Assembly: GCF_000024545.1 (NCBI RefSeq)
Contig: NC_013947.1
Coordinates: 1 to 64,000 of the forward strand
Length of the DNA: 64,000 nt
From: Stackebrandtia nassauensis DSM 44728
GTDB taxonomy: Bacteria; Actinomycetota; Actinomycetes; Mycobacteriales; Micromonosporaceae
Reading direction: 5' to 3'
Both the position numbers and the translations under genes were made by a program. Below are positions 19,648-26,873 of the stretch, in pieces. The notes beneath the pieces are model-generated. The model saw nothing but the letters and a program-made list of their open reading frames with translations. It was not told where the DNA came from and did not search any database. Position 1 is the stretch's first letter. Each line of letters begins with the position of its first letter.

Positions 19648-21021
19648 ATGACTCATACCCCCGAAACCTCGACGGGCGAGAAGACCCGGTGGGCGCCGAT
19701 CGTCGCGCTGGCCATGGCGATGGTCGTCATCACCTCCGACATGACGATCGCGGCGGTGACCCTGCCGTCGCTGGGCGAGGACATGGACGTCGGCGCCGCC
19801 GCCACCGCGTGGGTGCTGCTGGGCTACTCGCTGCCGATGGCCGCCATCGCGATCCCGGCCGGGCGCTGGGCCGACCGCGCCGACCTGCGCGCCGTGTTCG
19901 TGCTGTCCATGACCGGCGTCGCGGTGGCCAGCGTCGCGGCCGCGCTGGCCCCGACGTTCTGGGTACTGGTGGTGGCCCGCCTCCTGCAGGGTTTCACCGG
20001 CGCGCTCACCATGTCGGTGTACATGCCGATCGTGGCCGCCGCGGTGAAGACCGAACAGCGCGGCCGTGCCATCGGCTACATCATCACGATCATGACCCTG
20101 GGCGGCCTGATCGGCGCGCCACTGGGCGGACTGGTCGCCGGTGGCCTGGGCTGGCGGGCGGTGTTCCTGCTGAAACTGCCGATCGTCGCGGTGGCCATCG
20201 TGCTGGCCCTGAAGTCGGTGCCCAGCAACGGGAAGCGACTGCCGTTGCCCGACGCGGCGCTGTGGCGCGACACCCTCGTGGTCGGCGGTGCGGTCGGCTC
20301 ACTGCTGCTGGCTTTCGACCGGATCGAGCGGCAGCCGCTGGCCGCCACCGGCCTGATCGCGCTGGCCGTGGTGCTGGCGGTGCTGTGGCTGCGGTTCCGC
20401 AGCTCCCGTCCCATGGTGGCGGTCCTGGGACGCCGCGTCCTGGGCCTGCCGATGCTGGGCCTGTTCCTGATGAGCTTCATGATCGGGCTGATCTCGTTCC
20501 TACTGCCGTACTACTTCACCGACGAACTGAACACCGGTCCCGAGGCGATGGGGGTGGCGATGCTGTTCTTCAGCGGAGCGATGGCCCCGATCTCACCACT
20601 GGCCGGAGGGCTCGCCGACCGCTTCGGAGCGCTGCGCATCGCCTCGGCGGGCGCGGTGGTGTCGATCCTCGGTCTGGGCAGCATGCTCACCCTCGGCCCC
20701 GACTCGTCCATGGTGGACGTGATCTGGCGACTGGTGCTGCTCGGTGTCGGCGCCGCCCTGTTCAACGGACCCATCAACGCCGCCCTCATGGCCGCGACCC
20801 CCGCCGACATGCTCGGCACCGCGGGCGGAATGTTCGCCACCACCCGAACGCTGGCCTCCACCATCGGCCCGGCGGTGACGGCGTTCGTGTGGTCGACGGC
20901 GGGCGGCGGCATGCCCGGCTTCACGACCGCGACAGCGGTGCTGACCGCGCTGTCGGTGCTGGGACTGGGCTTCGTGCTGGCGGGCCGATCACGGCAACCG
21001 GCGCTGGCCACCGCGGCTTAA
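19648..21021 (+). CDS. MFS transporter, drug-exporter-like
   Basis: A 457-residue polytopic protein with about 12-14 hydrophobic helices. The first loop has the MFS motif A-like GRWADRADLRAVF, and helix 5 carries a motif C-like GLIGAPLGGLVAGGLGWRAVF, typical of proton-driven drug antiporters. The ATG at 19648 begins MTHTPETSTGEKTRWAP. It lies 7 nt after the -10-like TAGCGT with no ribosome site, consistent with a leaderless message. Divergent from a redox operon, so a shared stress inducer is possible; substrate unknown. Confidence 0.9.
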   Translation: MTHTPETSTGEKTRWAPIVALAMAMVVITSDMTIAAVTLPSLGEDMDVGAAATAWVLLGYSLPMAAIAIPAGRWADRADLRAVFVLSMTGVAVASVAAALAPTFWVLVVARLLQGFTGALTMSVYMPIVAAAVKTEQRGRAIGYIITIMTLGGLIGAPLGGLVAGGLGWRAVFLLKLPIVAVAIVLALKSVPSNGKRLPLPDAALWRDTLVVGGAVGSLLLAFDRIERQPLAATGLIALAVVLAVLWLRFRSSRPMVAVLGRRVLGLPMLGLFLMSFMIGLISFLLPYYFTDELNTGPEAMGVAMLFFSGAMAPISPLAGGLADRFGALRIASAGAVVSILGLGSMLTLGPDSSMVDVIWRLVLLGVGAALFNGPINAALMAATPADMLGTAGGMFATTRTLASTIGPAVTAFVWSTAGGGMPGFTTATAVLTALSVLGLGFVLAGRSRQPALATAA

Positions 21022-21037
21022 GCCACATGCGGACTGG

Positions 21038-21350
21038 TCAGTCCGTTGTTTCGCGGACGTCGGTTCCGTGTTCCGCGTAGGCCTTGAAGTCCCGCATGTG
21101 TTGTAGCGACTGCTTGCGGAACGCGCCGGACATCAGCGGTGCCGCCAGCCGCATCAGCAAACCGCTGAACCGGTATTCGTTGTGACTGACCCACAGTGTC
21201 GTCTGTGGTGCCCACGTGCCCGTGCTCCCCGTTCAACGGTTCGTGCAGCACCAGACCCCGCAACCACTTCGCCATGTGCGACGGATCGGCCAACAGCCGC
21301 ACCACCTTCTCGCGCGGCTGAGCGATCTCGATGGAGACGGTGTACTTCAC
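21038..21350 (-). pseudogene. SRPBCC-family gene disrupted by internal deletion and frameshift
   Basis: The 5' part encodes the typical START/SRPBCC beginning MKYTVSIEIAQPREKVVRLL with DPSHMAKWLRGLV. After GEHGHVG the frame runs into unrelated sequence. In another frame the normal family C-terminus is present: WVSHNEYRFSGLLMRLA, then SGAFRKQSLQHMRDFKAYAE and a stop at 21038. Relative to usual members, roughly 60 middle residues are missing. The GTG start lies 16 bp after the MerR gene, so it was once the second gene of that operon. Loss appears recent, because both ends remain well conserved. Confidence 0.75.
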
Positions 21351-21365
21351 GACGGAGCGCTCCGG

Positions 21366-22034
21366 TCACAGGCGTTTCGTCGCCGTGGCCTCCTGGGCCA
21401 GCAGCCGCAGCGCTGCCAGAGCCTGGCCGCCGACGACGGTCCACACCAGCATGCGCTCGATCGATTCCTCCAGCGTCGTGGCCTCCGGCGACGTCCCCTG
21501 TTCCGCTTGCGGTGACACCACGAGCCCGACGTCAGCCTCGGCGACGGTTTGGGCCGCGTCGGCGTAGGTGTCCAACAGCTCCAGGCCGTCGGCCAGACCG
21601 AGTGCCCGGGCCGTGGCCATGGCGGTCGCGAGTTGGGCGCGGGCCGGGTTGCCGGGGCGTATCGACCAGCCGTGGCGGGCGAGCAGATCGTCGACCTCGG
21701 CCAGGTCCTCGGGGGCGGCGGCCGGGGGCGGTGGGGTGTCGGGGTCGAGGTCGGGGTGGCCGGACAGCGCGTACTGGGCCTTGCCCATGCCGGTGAACGC
21801 CGAGGTGCTGGGATCGTCCAGTATGGCCAGTACGCGGCGGGCGGTCGCGATCGACAGTTTCCCGACGTCGACCAGGGCCCGGATGAGTCGTAGCCGTCGC
21901 AGGTGGGACTCGTCGTAGGAGACCTGGTTGGCCTTGGCGCGCTGGCCGGACGGCAGCAGTCCCTCGCGGACGTAGAACTTGATCGTCGCGACCGGGACGT
22001 TCGAGCGGTTGCTCAGTTCACCTATGCGCATCAT
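21366..22034 (-). CDS. MerR-family transcriptional regulator
   Basis: A 222-residue regulator. The N-terminal winged helix-turn-helix RIGELSNRSNVPVATIKFYV with REGLLP is the MerR signature, followed by a long dimerisation helix region and a Pro-rich spacer (about residues 98-108). There are no cysteine clusters for metal sensing. ATGATG at 22034/22031 follows GAAGG. The gene is divergent from a Tat-type SDR, with a 31-bp perfect inverted repeat between them that is its likely operator. The disrupted SRPBCC gene follows on the same strand. Confidence 0.88.
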   Translation of the reverse strand: MMRIGELSNRSNVPVATIKFYVREGLLPSGQRAKANQVSYDESHLRRLRLIRALVDVGKLSIATARRVLAILDDPSTSAFTGMGKAQYALSGHPDLDPDTPPPPAAAPEDLAEVDDLLARHGWSIRPGNPARAQLATAMATARALGLADGLELLDTYADAAQTVAEADVGLVVSPQAEQGTSPEATTLEESIERMLVWTVVGGQALAALRLLAQEATATKRL

Positions 22035-22060
22035 GTCGGCCTTCTCACGTACTGGTATTG

Positions 22061-22091
22061 ACGCTATCGATAGTTGTACTATCGATAGCGT
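22061..22091. promoter_or_regulatory. Perfect 14-bp inverted repeat, likely MerR operator
   Basis: ACGCTATCGATAGT (22061-22074), spacer TGT, then its exact complement ACTATCGATAGCGT (22078-22091). It lies 26 bp before the MerR start and 46 bp before the SDR start. TTGACG overlaps its left edge on the plus strand and TTGAAA flanks it on the minus strand, so it lies in the spacer region of both putative promoters, as MerR operators do. Confidence 0.75.
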
Positions 22092-22137
22092 TGGTTTCAA
22101 TCGACGCCAGTCTAGCCAGCAGCACCCAGGAGAAGAC

Positions 22138-23130
22138 ATGAACGACGGCACGCACCCCGACGACCACGCCGACGAACCCGCCGCGACCGACGACACCCCC
22201 ACCGCGCCGAAACCGGGTCGGCGCTACACCCGGCGCCGCCTGCTGACCACCTCGGCGGTGGCCGCGGGCGCGGCGGCGGTCGCAGTCGGCACCACGGCTG
22301 TCCTGACCAACGACGGCACGCCGCCCACCATCAAGCCCTCGGGCCGCAACCGCTTCGACGGCAAGGTCGTGATCGTCACCGGCGCGACCTCGGGGATCGG
22401 CCGGGCCGCGGCGAAACTGTTCGCCGCCGAAGGCGCCAAGGTCGGCTTCTGCGGTCGCCGCGAGAAGCTCGGCGCAGAAGTCGAACGCGAGATCCGCTCC
22501 GACGGCGGCGAAGCCACCTACATCCGCGCCGACGTCCGCAAGGAATCCCAGGTGCGAAAGTTCGTCGACAGGGTCGCCGACGAATACGGCGGGCTCGACG
22601 TCTGCTTCAACAACGCCGGGATCACGCTCCAGAAACCGCTGCACGAGTACACGGCCGCCGAATGGGACGACGTCGTCGACACCAACCTGCGCGGCACCTT
22701 CCTGTGCATGAAGTACGAAGTGCCGCACCTGATCGAGCGCGGCGGTGGCAGCGTCGTGATCACCTCCTCGTCCAATGTGCACTCCACTGGCGAGGAACGC
22801 TCGGCCTACACCGCGTCCAAGCACGGCCTGCTGGGGCTGGCCAACTGCGCCGCCTACGACTACGCCGAACACAACATCCGGGTCAACACGCTGATCCCCG
22901 GCACCACCAACACCGAGCTGGTGCGCCGGGTCGCCGGGGCGATGGACCTGCCCGACGCCGTGTGGGAGGAGATGGCCGCCGCGTACGGCCGCGCCAACGC
23001 GCCGACGATGAAACGGCTGGCCACCCCCGAGGAGATCGCCGTCGGCGCGCTGGCACTGGCGTCGCCCGATTTCAGCTACATGACGGCCGGGTCCCTGACC
23101 CTGGACGGGGGCGACAGCAACCGCGGCTGA
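22138..23130 (+). CDS. SDR oxidoreductase with N-terminal Tat-like signal
   Basis: A 330-residue short-chain dehydrogenase. Residues 1-31 are hydrophilic, then TRRRLLTTSAVAAG (31-44) begins a twin-arginine-type signal with an Ala/Val-rich hydrophobic core to about 56. The SDR domain has cofactor motif TGATSGIG (81-88), NNAG, catalytic Tyr-Lys in YTASK, and a classical C-terminus with LDGGDSN. Export or membrane anchoring is unusual for a nicotinamide-dependent enzyme but would require Tat because the protein binds cofactor. Start ATG at 22138 follows AGGAGA. Substrate unknown; controlled from the divergent MerR promoter region. Confidence 0.85.
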   Translation: MNDGTHPDDHADEPAATDDTPTAPKPGRRYTRRRLLTTSAVAAGAAAVAVGTTAVLTNDGTPPTIKPSGRNRFDGKVVIVTGATSGIGRAAAKLFAAEGAKVGFCGRREKLGAEVEREIRSDGGEATYIRADVRKESQVRKFVDRVADEYGGLDVCFNNAGITLQKPLHEYTAAEWDDVVDTNLRGTFLCMKYEVPHLIERGGGSVVITSSSNVHSTGEERSAYTASKHGLLGLANCAAYDYAEHNIRVNTLIPGTTNTELVRRVAGAMDLPDAVWEEMAAAYGRANAPTMKRLATPEEIAVGALALASPDFSYMTAGSLTLDGGDSNRG

Positions 23131-23156
23131 GATTCCCCGAAATCAGCCCTTGACAT

Positions 23157-23169
23157 TGACCCAAGGTCA
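23157..23169. promoter_or_regulatory. TGACC-CAA-GGTCA palindrome in a promoter
   Basis: The perfect 5+3+5 palindrome lies 2 bp after a TTGACA -35-like hexamer (23150-23155) and 17 bp before the serine hydrolase ATG. Dyads placed this close to a -35 are typical regulator sites; the adjacent MerR regulator is one candidate binder. Confidence 0.45.
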
Positions 23170-23186
23170 GGGTGGACGTTGGGGTC

Positions 23187-24437
23187 ATGACGAACCTGAA
23201 CTCAACCGAAATCAAGACCGACAACGACTCCGGCTTCTCCGACGCGGGGCTGCGCCGACTGCGGGGCGTGCTGGAACGGCACGTCGACTCGGGGAAGATC
23301 CCCGGCCTGGTCGCGCTGGTCAGCCGCGACGGACACACGCACGTCGAGACGCTCGGCACGATGCGCCACGACGGCGGTGCGCCGATGCGCCGCGACACGA
23401 TCTTTAGGGTGGCGTCCATCGCCAAGCCGGTCACGATGGCGGCGGCGATGATCCTGCTCGACGAGTGCCGGATGCGGCTGGACGAGCCGGTCGACGAGTG
23501 GCTGCCCGAGCTGGCGAACCGCCGGGTGCTCAAGCGGCCCGACGGCCCGCTGGACGAGACCGTTCCGGCGAACCGGCCGATCACCGTCCGGGACGTGCTC
23601 ACCTGCACCTTCGGGCTCGGCGTCGACTTCGAGCTGATGACCGCCCCGATCCGGGCCGCGATCTTCGAGGCGACCGACTACGGCGTGGGCTCGGGACCGG
23701 CGCCCGGCTTCGACGAGTGGATGCGCCGTCTCGGTGAGCTGCCGCTGTCGTACCAGCCCGGCGAACGCTGGCAGTACGACCTCCCCAGCGAGGTGGCCTG
23801 CGTGCTCGTGTCCCGGGTCGCCGGACAGCCCTTCGGCCAGTTCCTGCGCGAACGCGTCCTCGAACCCCTGGGGATGAAGGACACCGGGCACCACGTGCCC
23901 GACGGCGAGATCCACCGGCTGCCGCCGCTGTACGGGCCCGACCCGCAGACCGGGGAGTTCCTCGTGTGGGACGAGGCCGAGGGCGGGCGGGTCAGCCAGG
24001 CCCCCGAGTTCGAGGGCACCGCGCTGGTGTCGACCGTCGACGACTACCACGCCTTCTTCCGGATGCTGCTCAACGGCGGGACGCACCAGGGGCGACGCAT
24101 CCTGTCCCGTCCCGCGGTTGAGCTGATGACCACGAACCGGCTCACGCCTGAGATGAATTCCGCCCGCGACGACATGTACCGCGCGATCCTGCACCTGTCG
24201 AACGGCCAGGGGCTGCACGGCGGCTGGGGGCTGGGGATGGCGGTGCGCACCCGCCGCGGCGACTACGCGCCGGTGGGCCAGTTCGGCTGGGACGGCGGCA
24301 CCGGCACCAGCGTCTACGCCGACCCGCACCACCGGCTCACCGGCATGCTGTTCACCCAGGTCGGCATGTCCACCCTGGATTCGGTGCGTCTCATCCAGGA
24401 CTTCTGGACCACGACCTACCAGGCGATCGACGCCTGA
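23187..24437 (+). CDS. Serine hydrolase, beta-lactamase/EstB type
   Basis: A 416-residue class C beta-lactamase-fold hydrolase. The nucleophile motif is S77-I-A-K80 in FRVASIAKPVTM, and GERWQYDLPSEV holds the Tyr at the second catalytic position. The C-terminal FGWDGGTGTSVYADP is equivalent to the usual HxG/KTG strand. No signal peptide is seen, so a cytoplasmic esterase or transesterase (EstB/LovD-like) is more likely than a secreted peptidase. The ATG at 23187 is preferred over the GTG at 23172. Located after the Tat-SDR, possibly in the same regulon. Confidence 0.87.
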   Translation: MTNLNSTEIKTDNDSGFSDAGLRRLRGVLERHVDSGKIPGLVALVSRDGHTHVETLGTMRHDGGAPMRRDTIFRVASIAKPVTMAAAMILLDECRMRLDEPVDEWLPELANRRVLKRPDGPLDETVPANRPITVRDVLTCTFGLGVDFELMTAPIRAAIFEATDYGVGSGPAPGFDEWMRRLGELPLSYQPGERWQYDLPSEVACVLVSRVAGQPFGQFLRERVLEPLGMKDTGHHVPDGEIHRLPPLYGPDPQTGEFLVWDEAEGGRVSQAPEFEGTALVSTVDDYHAFFRMLLNGGTHQGRRILSRPAVELMTTNRLTPEMNSARDDMYRAILHLSNGQGLHGGWGLGMAVRTRRGDYAPVGQFGWDGGTGTSVYADPHHRLTGMLFTQVGMSTLDSVRLIQDFWTTTYQAIDA

Positions 24438-24489
24438 GACGACGCTCCGGCGCGTCCGGACAAATCCAGGGAAAAGGCCGCTCGGGGGC

Positions 24490-24518
24490 TTGGCAACCGA
24501 TCTCACTAGGGCTAACGT
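24490..24518 (+). promoter_or_regulatory. Promoter for the ABC ATPase gene
   Basis: TTGGCA (24490-24495) and TAACGT (24513-24518) are separated by 17 bp. This leaves a leader of about 80 nt before the ATG at 24604. Confidence 0.6.
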
Positions 24519-24603
24519 GTTGCCCAGCCCCTCGGCCTCCCCTGGCCGCGGTGCTTTCTACTCGGATCGTCCGGCACGTTCCTGCCGGTGGAAAGGACAA
24601 CTC

Positions 24604-25716
24604 ATGGCTACGGTCACCTATAAGGGAGCTTCCCGGATCTATCCGGGAACCAAGAAACCCGCGGTCGACAAGCTCGACCTTCAGATCGAGGACGGCGAAT
24701 TCCTGGTACTGGTCGGGCCGTCCGGCTGCGGTAAGTCCACCAGCCTGCGGATGCTCGCGGGTCTGGAGGAGGTCGACGAGGGGTCGATCTTCATCAACGA
24801 CACCGACGTGTCGAACCTGCCGCCCAAGGCTCGCGACATCGCGATGGTGTTCCAGAACTACGCGCTCTACCCGCACATGTCGGTCTTCGACAACATGGCG
24901 TTCGCGCTGAAGCTGCGCCGCACCCCGAAGAACGTCATCAAGGAGAAGGTGGCCGAGGCCGCCGAGCTGCTCGACCTGACCGAGTACCTCAACCGCAAGC
25001 CCAAGGCACTGTCCGGTGGTCAGCGGCAGCGGGTGGCCATGGGCCGCGCCATCGTCCGGGAACCGCAGGTGTTCCTCATGGACGAGCCGCTGTCCAACCT
25101 GGACGCCAAGCTGCGGGTGCAGACCCGGTCCCAGATCGCCTCGCTGCAGAAGCGGCTGGGCGTCACGACCGTCTACGTCACCCACGACCAGGTGGAGGCC
25201 ATGACCATGGGCCACCGGGTCGCCGTGCTCAAGGACGGACTGCTGCAGCAGGCCGACACCCCGCGCGCGCTGTACGACTCGCCCGCCAACGTGTTCGTCG
25301 CCGGGTTCATCGGCTCCCCCGCCATGAACATCAAGACCGTCCCGCTCACCGAGGACGGCGCGAAGTTCGGCGAGGTCATCATGCCGCTGAGCCGGGAGAC
25401 CCGCGAGGCCGCCAGCGAGGGCATCTCCGGCGACAAGACCGTCACCGTCGGCATCCGGCCCGAGAACTGCACTCTCGGTTCGGGTGAGAACGGTGGCATC
25501 GCCATCGAGGTCGACCTGGTCGAGGAGCTCGGCTCGGACGCCTATGTCTACGGCCACGCCGTGTACAGCGACGGCGAGGAGCGGTTCGTGGTCCGCACCG
25601 ACGGCCGCACCGTTCCCAGCCTGGGCGAGACCGTGCACGTCATCCCCGAGGTGGGACGCGAGCACGTCTTCCACGCCACCACCGGTGAGCGCGTCGGCAA
25701 GACGGTGACCAAGTAA
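24604..25716 (+). CDS. Sugar ABC importer ATPase, MsmK/UgpC type
   Basis: A 370-residue importer ATPase. It has Walker A LVGPSGCGKSTSLRML, Q-loop MVFQNYALYPHM, signature LSGGQRQRVAMGRAIV, Walker B VFLMDEPLSNLDAKLR and a C-terminal TOBE/OB domain. This matches MsmK/UgpC/MalK ATPases that often serve several carbohydrate importers. No permease or binding protein adjoins, so it is an orphan energiser. The galactoside-type importer operon at 54.7-57.7 kb lacks an ATPase and is a likely client. The gene is monocistronic, between its own promoter and a strong terminator. Confidence 0.94.
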   Translation: MATVTYKGASRIYPGTKKPAVDKLDLQIEDGEFLVLVGPSGCGKSTSLRMLAGLEEVDEGSIFINDTDVSNLPPKARDIAMVFQNYALYPHMSVFDNMAFALKLRRTPKNVIKEKVAEAAELLDLTEYLNRKPKALSGGQRQRVAMGRAIVREPQVFLMDEPLSNLDAKLRVQTRSQIASLQKRLGVTTVYVTHDQVEAMTMGHRVAVLKDGLLQQADTPRALYDSPANVFVAGFIGSPAMNIKTVPLTEDGAKFGEVIMPLSRETREAASEGISGDKTVTVGIRPENCTLGSGENGGIAIEVDLVEELGSDAYVYGHAVYSDGEERFVVRTDGRTVPSLGETVHVIPEVGREHVFHATTGERVGKTVTK

Positions 25717-25733
25717 GCGAACAAGACGAACGA

Positions 25734-25767
25734 AACGGCGCCCGGGCCAGCTGGCCCGGGCGCCGTT
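25734..25767. terminator. 34-bp perfect palindrome, bidirectional terminator
   Basis: AACGGCGCCCGGGCCAG and its exact complement meet without a spacer. The palindrome lies between the ABC ATPase (ends 25716) and the convergent secreted-protein gene (ends 25785), with T residues after each arm. Confidence 0.85.
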
Positions 25768-25784
25768 GTCATGCGCGGTGAGAG

Positions 25785-26558
25785 TTACTTCTTCTTCGGC
25801 GCGGGAGCGTCGGCGCCCAGCGGCGTCGCGCCCGGCAGTCCGCCCTGCGTGAGGCCATCGACGACCGGCAGCTGACCGACCAGCGGCAGGTCCTCGGCGG
25901 GACGGGTCACGTCGCCGTGCAGACCGCCGACGGCGCCCTTGCCCAGCATCGTGGAGCCGACCAGGTCGGAGCCCATGCCGAACTTCTCCGCCTTGGCGGG
26001 CTTGGCCGCGGCGGCCGGAACCGTGTTCGGGTTCATCGCCGAGCCGACCATGTTGCCGACCACCGGCACCCCGTTGACCAGGTCCTGACCCGCAGAGCCG
26101 CCGGTGATCGGGTTGCCCCCGACCACGGGCAGTCCGCCGTGGGTCACGCCGCCGACCACCGGCACCCCGTCGCCGACGGGCAGGCCCTCGGTCTTGGGCG
26201 CCGCGGTGTCGGCCGCCTGGGTCCCGGTCTTGCCGAGCTTGCTGACGCTGCCGACGACCTTCTTGCCCGGCAGGTCCTTGGTGACGCCGCCGACCTGACC
26301 GGTCAGCTGCGTCGCGTCCGGAACCATGCCGACCGGGTTGTCGGTCGGCAGGCCACCGGCGGGCAGGCCATCGGTGGGTACGCCGCCCGCGAGACCGGTG
26401 ACCGATCCCGGGTCGGCGACGGACGACAGCGAGCTGACGCTTCCCAGCGGGTCACCGATCTCGATGGGCTGGTTCGCCTGGGCGATTCCCGACGCGGCGA
26501 GAGCGATCCCGCACGCGATGCTCGCGGTTCCGACCGTACGTTGAAGCCATTTGTTCAT
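25785..26558 (-). CDS. Secreted low-complexity Gly/Pro/Val-rich protein
   Basis: A 257-residue exported protein. Residues 1-28 form a Sec signal (basic MNKWLQR, hydrophobic ASIACGIALAASGIA, cleavage near AQA-N). The mature part is built of degenerate repeats around GLP-(A/T)-GG-LP-(T/V) and PVVGG, such as LPAGGLPTDNPVG, GLPVVGGNPITGG and NGVPVVGNMVG, and ends with charged PAPKKK. It has no cysteines beyond the signal region and no catalytic motif. It resembles small secreted cell-surface proteins of actinomycetes; I assign no function. GAGGGG precedes the ATG. Convergent with the ABC ATPase. Confidence 0.75.
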   Translation of the reverse strand: MNKWLQRTVGTASIACGIALAASGIAQANQPIEIGDPLGSVSSLSSVADPGSVTGLAGGVPTDGLPAGGLPTDNPVGMVPDATQLTGQVGGVTKDLPGKKVVGSVSKLGKTGTQAADTAAPKTEGLPVGDGVPVVGGVTHGGLPVVGGNPITGGSAGQDLVNGVPVVGNMVGSAMNPNTVPAAAAKPAKAEKFGMGSDLVGSTMLGKGAVGGLHGDVTRPAEDLPLVGQLPVVDGLTQGGLPGATPLGADAPAPKKK

Positions 26559-26873
26559 GTTGCGAAGAACCCCTCATGGATTTCGATCACTGAAGCGCCA
26601 CATCGGACTTCACCCCCGCCACCGTGCTCTTGAATGGACGGACGTGATTGAGTGGTCGCTGCGATCGCCCGTCTCCTCCAGGCGTACCGGCTGCCCCCGT
26701 GATGTCGCCGGGCCAACCGCCGCCGTGCCGAGAAGCCGGTGCGGTTCGTCAGACACTGGCTGTGTCTCAAACATGCACAACGAGTCACATTCGCAAAAGT
26801 CGCGCCCTCTATGACGGAATTTAGCCACCTGTAGGACTTCCATTACCGGTAGTAACGACGCTACGATCACGCT
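26559..26873. promoter_or_regulatory. Divergent intergenic region
   Basis: These 315 bp separate the secreted-protein gene from the channel-like gene, and no reading frame in them looks genuine. At the right end, TACGAT (26862-26867) lies 6 nt before the GTG at 26874, indicating a leaderless message for the channel gene. The rest holds no repeat or hairpin that I can see. Confidence 0.5.
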
